DNA of 64,000 nucleotides. Origin: Cephalotrichum gorgonifer. Its lineage: Eukaryota > Ascomycota > Sordariomycetes > Microascales > Microascaceae. A model generated the notes under the pieces. The model did not search any database. It saw nothing but the letters and a program-made list of their open reading frames with translations, and had not been told where the DNA came from. Where the stretch lies: contig ONZQ02000009.1 in assembly GCA_900312665.1 (NCBI GenBank), positions 790,420 through 854,419 on the forward strand, given 5' to 3'. Position numbers and translations under genes: made by a program. Below, piece after piece: positions 12,901 to 23,218 of the stretch (position 1 is the first letter of the stretch; the number at the start of each line of letters is the position of its first letter).

Positions 12901-15900
12901 CCAAAAGGAAGAGGCGCGCCAAAGGCCATCTCCGGTTCGCTCGTACGAGTACGCCGTAATAAGCCCCGACCGATCATTATGTAGCGGAAGATCAAGGTAG
13001 GCGAGTGACATTCTGTATAACTGATCTTCCCATGCCCGCTCCCGACACTGGCTCATCCCTGTGGGATATCCATTGGAGGGAGGCGATGGTCCGGAAATGG
13101 GTTTAAGGGTTCCTTTGCTTCCTCTCTCCTGCTCTCCATCTCGCTGGCTGGGCTAAATACACCACGGGCAGTGAGACAGGTTGGCCGGCTTTTACTTACA
13201 CTGCATACCCGCGGCATTGCCATGGAACAACATCCATCCGGCCGGGACACACTGGTGCAGGCATGGGGTACACGTTGGGAGCTAGAAAGCTTCCAGCTAA
13301 TCAGAGACAAGGGGGATAAATCTCTTCACCCACGGTGGCGGGAGTTCGGCAGCTAGAGGAAGAGCTGGGATCTCCACGATGAAGACATGGCTGGGTGGGT
13401 CTCGGCGCTGGAGCCCTACTTATCTACAGAGGAGGAGTGGCGTATCAGTACCTACCGGGGAATATAGCACATATGAGTGCCTATGGGACGCGCCTGGGGT
13501 ATGAGGAGTGTCACGCCCGCCCCGTTCTACTATACGGCGGGATGGAAGGTGGTGTTTGTTGGGAGATCGCTGCGCAGGTTTCCGAGGTGTGAGAGCTTCC
13601 TGCCTTTTGCCCCCTCCTTCGAACCGTGGTGTTGGTTGTCCCGGGTTGGGGTGGTTCTAGCGAAGAAATTACAGGAGCACAGATCCCTGTAGCCATGCCC
13701 GCTCGAGCCACTTCGTGATCTGATCGTGTCAGTACAAGTACTGGTACTTATACTTTCAGTGTGCTTTCATTCGAGACAAGTCGGGTGGTGCACCACACCC
13801 GACTTACTCCACCCTGATGAATACTTGTGCTCGTGCTCGTATCGTATAATAATGCTCGTACTTGCATGCAGGAGGGAGGCGGAGTTTAGCTCGTGGAGGT
13901 CGGGAGTGGGCGTGTCCTCCTTCTGTGACACACCTCCCGAGAAGCTTCCACCCATCCATAACCTAATAATACCCTTATCTCCGTGTAATACAAGCACGAA
14001 CTCGTACTCCCTGCTCAAGTAGGGAGACCCACATTGAGCCTATCTAGGAAGGACGCTCTACTCTGATTCGGGGCAGAAGACAAGCAAGTCACTCCTACTC
14101 GTGCGGGTAGGCAATATTATTACAGTTGCATTCCCGGAATAAACTGGTGATCCACCACCCCCGACATACAAGGAAGCCGCATTGGATTCCCGCGCCCATG
14201 GCTGGGATCGCTCAGATCGACCATTCACCGATAAATACTAAAGTAATCTGTATTATTACTTGCAATTCGACGGCTTGTATTGCTCCACAACGCTGGGATG
14301 GGCCTGGCCTTTCCTAGTATTCGGACCGGTTACCTATGTCCTCCGCCTACTACGGACTACGCTCAAGTAGTAGTAGTTTTCTCCACAGGCTTCCTGACTT
14401 CTCGGGTGTCGGAGCCGAACACATTGGCACTCTAGGCCTTGAAAGCTCACCGCGGCCCGCGCACCTGTCTCCCCCTCCCCCCGCCGCCAAAATCGCGACC
14501 CCAGTCGAACGGCAGCGGCGAGGGTAGTTCGTGGCGTTTACCCTTCACTCTAACCTATATTCATCCTGTGCCCCGGCCCCGCTATCGCCAACCCCGGGCC
14601 AGTGATATCAAGTATTGCAGTGTGAGCGGGGCGCCGTCTCTTGCTTGCTCTTTGCTCAAGGGCTCTTTGCGCTAATGACCTCAGTACTTGGATGCTTCGA
14701 CAAGTATGAGTACGGGCATTGCTGAGTATTTGGACTAGGGTATCTTCGGAACTTTGTTTTGTTTACGGCCTAGCGTGTCCCTTTCCTACTGGTGGCGACG
14801 GGAGCTTGAACAGGCAGACTCGTGTTCTATACTTGTACAAGCAAGTTGAAGGAGGTGGCCGGCGCTTTCCTACAAGACCACTCTGCCCGACCTGGGCTCC
14901 TCTATAGGGCCATGAATGCCTTGCTAGCACCGACCGGCAGGAACCCCCATGTTCCTCCATCTGCCGTTTACGACATGCTGCGACATGTAGAGAGGCAAAT
15001 AAGCCGCTTTCATGCAGGAATGCTACTTCCAGCTTACTTGTATCCATCCAGCCTTCACATTCGATCGTCCATTGGAGGAAGAGGCTGATTCCAAGGGGGG
15101 GCATCATCTTTCCCCCCGTCCCTTGTACGAAGTAACATTACCGAGCAGGCCGCAGATTCAGGTTCAGCAAGTGAGCCACATTCCAGGCTGGTGCTATGTC
15201 CACCAGTGGGCAAAGCTGGTCAAGTATACTTATAGCTGTACGAGTACATAGAATTGCCCCATATGAAATCGGACATCGCGGCAATGGATGCCCTATACTA
15301 CGTGGGAGTGTACCTACTTCTGGGTCCACCTGGCTGCCGAACCCTCCTGTCACGGCCCCACCGGCTACTCCCAGCCCGCCTCTCATTGTTGCAGACTCCT
15401 CCATGCACCCTTCGTCCTCAGGTACCCTCTACTTGTGCTCCATGTTACTTCACAATCCCGCCCGCCGCTGTGCCGCGCCTTGGCGCATCCGCCAATCCAC
15501 CATGTGGTCCTCCAATCCCCCCGAAAAGGGAAGATCAAGGGAAGCTCGGGAATGGAACAGGGGGGTTCCAGTTGGGGGTGCCACACCTTTTTCGCACGCT
15601 ACGAGTGTGAGATTATGCTTTGTGTGCGCATAGACTTGTACTTGTACGCCACCCTCGATGAACGAAGCTTCCACTTATGATCAGAAGCTGGCTTGTATCT
15701 TCCACCGAACACCCTCCCAGTACCATCAAATCTCGATTATCCCCCTGTCGGGTGCTGTTGAGCCCTCTGGCCTGGCTCCCGAGTAATAATTACGGCCCGT
15801 CCCCAGGTCCTCCCCAGGCCTCTCTCGCCCTTAGCTACATTTCTGATAAGTACAAGTACAAGTACAACCCGAGTGAGAGCGTTCACTTAGGTTCCCCACC

Positions 15901-16786
15901 ACCTGAAGACAACCTTCCCGAGTGAGAGACAGCCCCGGTAGTGAGCCTGCCACCCCCGCCCCACGCCTTGTCCCTCTCCATGCTGCCACAAGTACTTGTA
16001 CCCGTACCTCTACGAGTACTTGTTGGATATTGCCTGCGTTTCCGACCTAGTTAGGACCCATCTATGAGGATAGCTGATAAAACCCCCGTTCATTCGCCAG
16101 AATTCCCCACTTTCTTCTTCCCCAGTGAGCGAACCGATCGAGAACATCGGATCAAAAGCTAATTTCGATCAAGATTCGAGACCAAAGCCATTTCCGTCTC
16201 CCTGCAACCAACCCGAAGAAGGGGTGAGGAACAAGAAGAAAAAGAAAGGAAGGAAGAAAAAGATAGCTGCCACTTCGCGTCCAATGGAAGGCTAAATCTT
16301 TTTTTACTTCCCTCCCTCCTCTTCTCGCCTCTTCCCACCCAACCCCCAAAAAGTGGACTACCAAAACTTAACGACTTTCTAGTCGCGGGGACTCCGGCGC
16401 CGAGAAGGGACGCGAGAGACCAACTAGGCGACACTCTCCAGATTTGAGCTAACGAGCCTCCACCCCTTTTTCACCCCCTCCGCTAGGTACAGGTCAAAGC
16501 GGCTGTAGCTTAAAATTCCGAGCACCTCTCCAGTGAAAGTTGATGCAATGAGGTAAAGTCTTATTTCAAACCCCCTCCCCCCCGGTCCCATTGCCCCTTC
16601 CCCCCTTCCCCTCGCCTCCATCCAGCCGTCTTTTGGTTGCCACATGCCAGTCGCGAATCGCATCTCCGCCCTGGCCAAAAAGTGTCAACCGGATCGCACT
16701 CAGCCCTGCCCCGACTCCTCCCCCGGAATCGAAACAAGAACGACGACACAGCACGCAGCACATTGAAACGGCCACGATAGGGAGGC
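9902..16786. other. gene-poor block 2
   Basis: Almost 6.9 kb without a supportable gene. All open frames are short, overlap on both strands and lack domain or splice support. The block is dense in GTAC-centred words, several being perfect palindromes: ACAAGTACTTGT at 11449-11460 and 15988-15999, CTCGTACGAG at 12940-12949, CTTGTACAAG at 14832-14841, and a threefold AAGTAC hexamer run at 15848-15867. An imperfect direct repeat lies at 10341-10620. The last part (about 16,100-16,786) is CT-rich and is probably promoter and leader of the HSF-type gene. No transposon proteins or terminal repeats were seen. Confidence 0.55.
10341..10620. repeat. imperfect direct repeat, period about 134 bp
   Basis: Two related units start with GCCACCTTCCCGA at 10341 and again at 10475. 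Each continues with a CG..TGC..AAA run, then GGGATCGGCG, a TTAG..AAGG.TT stretch, and later CACTAAGT and GAGATACATC or GAGGTACATC. The second unit carries an extra insert between CACTAAGT and its last part. The similarity is clear by eye but interrupted by substitutions and small gaps, so this looks like an old tandem duplication. It contains no open frame of note. Confidence 0.6.
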
Positions 16787-18969
16787 ATGGCGACTAGGAC
16801 GCTTTATCGCCCATCCGCTAACACCATTCATCCTACAGTGCCCATGGCAGCTGCAACTGACGCATCCCATCGAAACTCCCTGGCCGCAGAGAGCGCCGAA
16901 GATTCTCTCCCCTCCCGAATCGTGCCAATTCCCACACCCACGCCCATGATTCTGATGTCGGCGCCATCCCCGGGAGACCCCATGGATGTTAGCTCGCCCG
17001 TCAAATCCAGTGCCAGCATGCCGCCAGAATCCAACCACGATGGCAGCGACGGCGGGAACGGTAACCCCAATGGCGCGGGAGTCAACGGCTCCGCGCCGCC
17101 GTCGTCTGCGCCCACCTCCGCGTCGTCTTCCGCGCCGAGCGCGATGCCGAACTCGAACTCGAACGAACAACTAGCGACATCGAACTCCAACTCGATGCCT
17201 GCTCCTCCCACCACCGCCGCGGCTGCTGTCCACCAACCGAAGATCGTCCAGACAGCTTTCATCCACAAACTTTACAAGTGAGGCATAATCCGAACCGACA
17301 CACACACACACCCACCGTCCTCATCTGATGGATGATAATGTCCCTCGGCGACTTTTGATGCATCCATATAGGCGGGAGCTAATTTGTTTCGCAGCATGTT
17401 GGAAGATCATAGCATCCATCACCTCATATCGTGGTCGCCCAACGAGGATAGCTTCGTAATGTCCCCCACGCCTGACTTTTCGAAGGTCCTTGCGTAAGTT
17501 CCGTGTATCGCGACATATTGGAGCTCCGGATTCTCATCCTGGGACACATACAGGCAATACTTCAAGCACACCAACATATCGTCCTTTGTTCGTCAATTGA
17601 ACATGTACGGGTTTCACAAAGGTAGGTCCGCCCCTGTTCGAGTCTAGACGCGGGAGAAAGGGAGGTTGTTGCTGACCATGTCTACCTAGTGAGCGACGTT
17701 TTCCACACAGCGAGCCCCGACACTGCTCTCTGGGAATTCAAGCACGGGGGCGGCAACTTCAAACGCGGTGATCTTGTCGGCCTGCGAGAGATTAAGCGCC
17801 GCGCCTCGAAACACTCCCTGGTACACCGAGAGTACAACAGCCAAAAACCGAGCCCATTGCAACCGGGCACCCCGGCCGAGCCCATCCAGATGCCCCACGA
17901 CTCGGCTGAGGCGAGACTAGTGGGCATCGAGCACACCTTGTATGACATGGGGATGAGGCTGCAAAGGAGCGAGGAGAGCGCCCACTTCATGCATGTGAAG
18001 CATCAGGCCATCTCGGAGATGCTCTCCAAATCAATGCAGTTCAACCAGGAGCTGACTAGGCTTGTACTTGGGCTTGTCCCGAGCCCCGACCACCCAGTCC
18101 ACCGAGATAGTAAGCCATCGATTGGGTCAACTAGTTGCGCGCCTAGTTGCTAACAAGATTGACTAGTGGTTGCCCTACAAAGCGAGATACACAGGCAAAG
18201 CGAGGTGATGCGGGCAATGGACGAACCGCAAGAACAGTTTGCGAACGCCCGCCAATACTTCTCAAACATCGACAACGGGCCTGTATCCCCAAGGCAGCTG
18301 GCTCAGGACGACCCCCGACGAAACACCTTGAATGTTCCTCAGCCAGGACGTGGGAACGCCTTTTACCGTCCCCCCGTTCCATCGAATCTCTCTACCACTC
18401 CCCGCCGCTATGGGTCCTTCGGTGCGAACACATCCCAGACATCGCCTAGCTCCCTCCGGCCTCCTCCGCCCCCACCTGGCCCACCACACCCGCTTTCACA
18501 TGTCGAGTCCGCAGGGAACCTTGCGCGCCGCCACACCGCGGCGGATATCCGCGCCCCCGGCTGGCAGCCGAACCACGGCCCGTACCCCGCCGGCGGACCC
18601 CCGCCCCCTCCGCCTGTCAGTCAGTGGCCCCCCTCACCTAGCCGGGTAGCCCCCGAAGACCAGCACATCCGCGACTCCTTTTCCGGCTACTCCCTCCAAG
18701 CGGCGTCGCAGCACCTGCCACGCTCCCGCCCTGCAACCCCCCCGCCCCCCGTAGCGAACGGTGGGGGCGCGGAAACCTTCGCGGGCTGGTCGTTCGGCTC
18801 AGCGGGTCGCGGGGAGAACAAGAACCTGGTGCTGAGAGATGGATCTGGTCCGCCCTCGAGGAGAGGGAGCATGGCGCACATACTCAACCCGGCGGACACG
18901 AGGGAGAAGGACGGCGAGGACGACGACAGCCGGGGGGAGGAAGATCGGAAGAGAAGGCGGAAGCAATGA
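16787..18969 (+). CDS. HSF-type transcription factor, Sfl1/Mga1 class
   Basis: Five exons (16787-17277, 17395-17493, 17554-17621, 17690-18109, 18167-18969) join to 626 residues. Residues about 158-268 form an HSF-type DNA-binding domain: FIHKLYNMLED, HLISWSPNEDSFVMSP, the recognition-helix segment SSFVRQLNMYGFHKVSD, then LWEFKHGGGNFKRGDL and LREIKRRASKH. The wording is that of the fungal Sfl1/Mga1 group of regulators (flocculation, filamentation and stress) rather than classical Hsf1. A short helical, coiled-coil-like region (about 295-330) follows. The N-terminus is Ser/Pro/Asn-rich and the C-terminus Pro-rich, ending in a basic KRRRKQ. Three introns split the DNA-binding domain. A second ATG at 16844 could also serve as start. 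The exact orthologue needs a tree. Confidence 0.9.
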
Positions 18970-20019
18970 AATCGCGTCCTGACGCGCATTTTCGAGTGGC
19001 CCTCTCTCTCTCCTACGGTGGCATTGACTTAAAGTCCCCTTTTCCCGCATATGGTTCGTCCTGTCGGCTTCGGCACAAGTCCACGACGCCCCCGACCTGG
19101 CTCATTCGCCTTGGATATGTACATGGATTGGATACCCGTGTACTTACATCCATTTCGCCCGCGTCTGCTCTGCCTCAGCCGCCTACGGACGTCCCTTTCC
19201 GGCCAGGAAAGACAATTTTTTTTTACATATACCTCAATCTTTTCTCTCCTTGTTCTTTTCTACTCACGGCTGATTCGGCGCATGGGCAGGTCTGGCCTCC
19301 GTCAGGGAGGGACCTCATATTTCGACTTTTTCCCGGTCTGGGTGCCCACACCTTCTCTTCGTTAATAATCCTTTTCCCTTATTTTTCTCGTTTATTTTCA
19401 ACTCTCCTTTTTTGTGATGAGTCGCCTCGGGGTGTGGGATTGGAGATGGAACCAAGGAGTACTCTATCTTCTGTTTATTTCCTTGTATGTCCGTGGCCTG
19501 TCGAAAGTAAGCTACTAAGCTGTTTGGGAAGGGAGGAGCCTTTTTTTTCTTTCTTGCGTTCGCTTTTCTTCCGGTTTATTCTGGCTCGGAGCAAAGGGGG
19601 GGCGGGGGGCGGAGAAGTCTACGGGGGAGGAGGGAAGGGGGGGAAGGCCGGATTGAGATGAGTTACGACAACACGGTTAATTGGGGGGCCTAGGGGCCCC
19701 TTGTGTCATTGCATCGGCGGGAAGGAGGGAAGGGGGGATTAACTAAAAGTTACTTTTCCTACGGTGTTTCCTCTTTTGGGGTTGGAGGAGGGAGGGTTGT
19801 GTAATACGGCGGAGCTCTTTGGTTGGATGGGGGTAGGATCGGGCTGTGTCAGAGCAAGAGTAAGATTAAGAGAGAATCGACAAAGGCGAAATTTTCCGAG
19901 TTCTTGCGCCTTGATGCGCCGTGAATCTTTCTATGTTGGGGTATCTAGTGTACGTCAAGCCGGTTGCATGGACACGGACTTGGAATTAGGAGTAGAAGTG
20001 GGAGAGGGGGGTGCGGATT
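18970..20019. other. spacer between convergent genes
   Basis: About 1 kb between the stop codons of the HSF-type gene and the next gene on the opposite strand. It is T-rich with runs such as TTTTTTTT near 19217 and 19540, as expected for 3' untranslated regions. I see no gene or structured RNA in it. Confidence 0.5.
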
Positions 20020-20814
20020 TCACTCTGCGGGAGCCTCGGCGGCGGCGGCGGCGGCAGCAGCCTTCCGCTTCTTCCTCTTGTTCCTCTTCCGCCTCGCCGC
20101 CCAACCTTCGTTCGGGTCCGCGAGTGGAACGCCATCCACCCCTGGTGCCGGAGCGCTGTCGCTCCCACCCTGCTCTACCTCTCCCTCGGCCCCCTTCTCC
20201 GCCTCTTGCTTCTTGGGGTCAACCTCCATCACCTCGATTCCATTGACCTCCTCACCCTCAATGGTCGCCTGTATCTCCGCCTTCCCCTCCACTTCAGTGG
20301 TTGCTTGCACTTCCGCCTTCTCGCCCGCCCGCTTGCCCACCGTCCGAGCCGGCGCGGGATTCACGCCCCCCGCCCTCTTCTTCCTCCCCAGCGCGCTGCG
20401 CCCCACCTCCTCATCGCTATCCCCATCCCCCCCTTCCCCATCCTTCTTCCCCCTCCCGTTCCTATCCAGCTCCCGATCCTCTCTCGTGCGCTTCCCGAGT
20501 ATCTTCCTCCTCAGCTCCCCCTCCTTGTCCGTGGCCTTCGCGCCCACAACCGCGCCGGCCCCGACACCCATAGCGTACTGAGCACCCCACGTCTCGGCCT
20601 CTTCGTCGCGCGGCCTCGTCTTGGGCTCATGTGTCCTCGCGCCGTCCGCGCCCGCTGCTTTCGTGCCGTTCTTGGTCGTGGTGAGAGGGGTAGTCTCGTT
20701 TTGCGAAGGGGAGGCGGGGGCGGAGGGGGTGAGGCGGGCGTGTCGGTTCGACCAGAGGGATGTGATGGCCGATCGGACCGTGAAGGGGGCCGTCGGCTCT
20801 GGTGTTGAGGTCAT
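20020..20814 (-). CDS. basic/acidic low-complexity protein, possibly nucleolar
   Basis: A single-exon frame of 264 residues with no recognised catalytic domain. A block near residues 76-115 (WGAQYAMGVGAGAV, then LRRKILGKRTRED) resembles the LG..KLRRQLLGKR pattern of small fungal proteins of the DUF3245 type; that assignment is from memory and tentative. The middle is rich in Glu, Ala and Val with near-repeats (VQATTEVEGKAE, IQATIEGEEVNGIE). The C-terminus has a strong basic cluster RRKRNKRKKRK, likely a nuclear or nucleolar localisation signal, followed by eight alanines. Composition suggests a disordered nuclear protein, for example in ribosome biogenesis. A 265-codon frame exists on the other strand, but this strand has the more protein-like sequence and start. 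Confidence 0.65.
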   Translation of the reverse strand: MTSTPEPTAPFTVRSAITSLWSNRHARLTPSAPASPSQNETTPLTTTKNGTKAAGADGARTHEPKTRPRDEEAETWGAQYAMGVGAGAVVGAKATDKEGELRRKILGKRTREDRELDRNGRGKKDGEGGDGDSDEEVGRSALGRKKRAGGVNPAPARTVGKRAGEKAEVQATTEVEGKAEIQATIEGEEVNGIEVMEVDPKKQEAEKGAEGEVEQGGSDSAPAPGVDGVPLADPNEGWAARRKRNKRKKRKAAAAAAAAEAPAE

Positions 20815-21450
20815 AATTTTCTCTCTCTTTCTTTTCGGGGTTGATTGTGGTGTTTGGTCCCTTTCGGAGTGCCCGAGAGCGTGTTCGTGGGATGTTAAAA
20901 GTTGTTACTGGAACTACCCTTGGGCAGTTTGCCTTCGTTTTTTTTTTCCTGTTTCGATGGACGCGAAGACCGACAAGGGAGTGTCGTCGATAGAAATCTT
21001 GAGGTTCCTAGCTGATAAGACTTTTGAGTGGGGTGCGATCGCTATCTGCACGTGATGGGACGACCTGTTCCTCCGATTCTGAAGGAAGCCTTCAACCGCG
21101 ACATTGCCCCAGGGCGAAACTCGATTTCCTGTCTAAGGTATATCGGCTTTTAGGAGTCCAAGAATGGCATTGCTGAGGTGTACCCAGGCCTCTGCTCGAC
21201 AAACCTCCTGTCATTTGTGATGATGTGCGGAACTGGGACTGTGGGGCCAAAGGAGCGACATGAGATTAGCATGTGTAGACAGTATATCTTCCATGGATTC
21301 GAGATGGCCGCAACTGTTCTATTACACCGGTGTATTATATATTAGCATTACTATGCAAAACCGCCTTGTATCTGACTTTTGCACCACCGAGCCCAAGAAA
21401 ACTCCTATTCGTAACTCATAATGTAGGAGAGCACCAATCCCAGCCTACCC
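20815..21450. other. spacer, promoter of the 20.0-20.8 kb gene and 3' end of DLT1
   Basis: 636 bp between two minus-strand genes. The left part should hold the promoter of the basic/acidic protein gene and has a T-run around 20939-20947; the right part is probably DLT1 3' untranslated region. No TATA box or other element stands out. Confidence 0.4.
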
Positions 21451-22608
21451 TCATAGCCGAAGCACGGACCCTGAGCTACCAGATCTCAAACTGGAGCTCG
21501 AGGGCGTACTTGGCTGGTACGGCCTTCTTGTCCTTGCGAACCCATCGCTACTACTATCTACTGCGCTCTTCGGCGTCGTGGGCGCCGTGTGGAACTCCCA
21601 CTCGTCCGGGGTATCCGCCAACACCCGCCGCCGGACGTGCGACCCGTTCGAGCCTGACGAGCCGGGGGGCGAGGCCGAGCGGAAGGAGGTTCGGCTGGAG
21701 ATACTCGAGGCGTAGATACTTCCCTCCACGGGGCCCATGGACCTCAGGACCTCCGCGAAGAGGCGCATGAGGCGCCGGAACTCGACGTCCGGAATCGGCC
21801 GCGTCGAATACCGCGCATTTTCGTAGCTGGCGAGGAACTCCGTTACGGTCTGCGAAGGGGGTAGCACGCCGAGGTCTGAGAGGTGCGCGATGTAGTCCCG
21901 CAGGCCCATACTCGTGGGACGCTGCAGGAGCGCGGTGGCCTCGGGGTCGAGTGCCGGCTGGCCGGACGCCGCCTCGGCCGCGAAGGTGAGGGCCTTCGCC
22001 TCAATGAGGGTGGGCAGCTCCAGGAATACGGTGCTATACTCTAGGTCCGCGAGGTCAGGCGACGCGGGCGAGCCCCAGCCCGCATGTTCGATATCACCCC
22101 AGAGTGGCTGGTGGGGGGGTAGTATGACAGCGTTCCGCTCGTCCACTGTTACCGACCGCCGCGGGGTGAGCCGACGGGAGGCTCGCTTTGCGATGCCCGA
22201 TTTTTCCTCCTGGATGGCGCCCTCTGGCTCCGGCTGTTCTGGCGCGAGGAGTGTCTTGATCCTCGGCCTCGCCTCGTGTGCGATGGCAGCGCTCCGGTCC
22301 AGCCCGGACTGCACGAGCCGGTACACGGCGGGGTGCACGTCGCCCTTCTCGATCGGTATCCATTGCTTAGGTATTGCGGCTAGCGCGGTCTTGTTGATGT
22401 ACAGCCTCGTGGCATACACGAAGGCAACGACGAGGAGGGTGATGACGTAGGCGGCAATCACGATCCAAATGTTCCACTGTTGACCGTTCTCCGAGGCGCG
22501 GTAGATGACATCCGCGGGCGTTATTACGACGAGGGCGACGAGGAGGATGTAGAAGAAGGTGTAAACTGCATTGTATATGAAGCGGAAGACGGCGTGGGCG
22601 GAGATCAT
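21451..22608 (-). CDS. DLT1: Dlt1-like membrane protein (defect at low temperature)
   Basis: Single exon of 385 residues from ATG at 22608; an in-frame ATG at 22635 would add nine residues. Two membrane segments lie near the N-terminus, FRFIYNAVYTFFYILLVALV (about residues 6-25, continuing hydrophobic) and WIVIAAYVITLLVVAFVYA. The Dlt1 hallmark IPKQWIPIEKGDVHPAVYRL follows, then a cytosolic region with a conserved block around LRDYIAHLSDLGVLPPSQTV and YENARYSTRPIPDVEFRRL. The tail is Ser/Pro-rich. In yeast, loss of Dlt1 causes cold sensitivity; its biochemical role is unknown. The second ATG is favoured because family members start just before the first membrane span. Confidence 0.88.
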   Translation of the reverse strand: MISAHAVFRFIYNAVYTFFYILLVALVVITPADVIYRASENGQQWNIWIVIAAYVITLLVVAFVYATRLYINKTALAAIPKQWIPIEKGDVHPAVYRLVQSGLDRSAAIAHEARPRIKTLLAPEQPEPEGAIQEEKSGIAKRASRRLTPRRSVTVDERNAVILPPHQPLWGDIEHAGWGSPASPDLADLEYSTVFLELPTLIEAKALTFAAEAASGQPALDPEATALLQRPTSMGLRDYIAHLSDLGVLPPSQTVTEFLASYENARYSTRPIPDVEFRRLMRLFAEVLRSMGPVEGSIYASSISSRTSFRSASPPGSSGSNGSHVRRRVLADTPDEWEFHTAPTTPKSAVDSSSDGFARTRRPYQPSTPSSSSLRSGSSGSVLRL

Positions 22609-23218
22609 GGCTGGTTCCGGGAGGACAGAATGCAAACGGGTGAAGCGGGCTACCGGCGGGCGGACTCAGTCTGGTTAAGCTTCTGTAGCTGTAGCGGGGG
22701 TATCTGCGGGTGCATCGGCAGCGGTAGGAAGCGTCGGAGGCGCATGGTTAGATATGATGGCTATTCATTGATAGAGTAAAATCATCGGTTTGAGGAGGGC
22801 GTTTGAGCTAACTGCTGTACAGTGGTGAGTCCTGTGCAGGAAGAATACGCTCGATGTCGAAAGACGGCATGGGGGGAGATTTGAAGGTGGGTCCATAATA
22901 AAGCCTGCATCGGGCATGGCCATGGAGCTACGGTGCTCCCCACTTTCCCACCCCGCTAGCCGCATATAGCTTATATAGCATTTCTAAACTAACCAAGCGT
23001 CTGGCTCAACTTACAATACAATCAAGGAAGCGACACTCCCATAATACCACGACATATGAGAAGTATGTAAGGGCTCATAAGACACGCAAGACACACAAAA
23101 CACATAAGACTCATAATATGTAAGCAGCTATTACCAAGCACGGCCCTTTGCCATATCCCACGCATGTAGTTCTTAACGCCCTCCCAATACTGTACAAAGA
23201 TCCAGACCGGGCCATCAT
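22609..23218. other. spacer, DLT1 promoter and NDC1 3' region
   Basis: 610 bp between two minus-strand genes. The right half is AT-richer and holds a loose run of related short words (AAGACACGC, AAGACACAC, AAACACATAAGAC, ACTCATAA around 23077-23118). No gene was seen. DLT1 promoter elements could not be identified. Confidence 0.4.

Noticed and set aside
20011..20808. 265-codon frame on the plus strand opposite the basic/acidic protein gene
   Set aside because: GC-rich shadow: Leu/Arg/Pro-biased, no domains; the minus strand gives the better protein.
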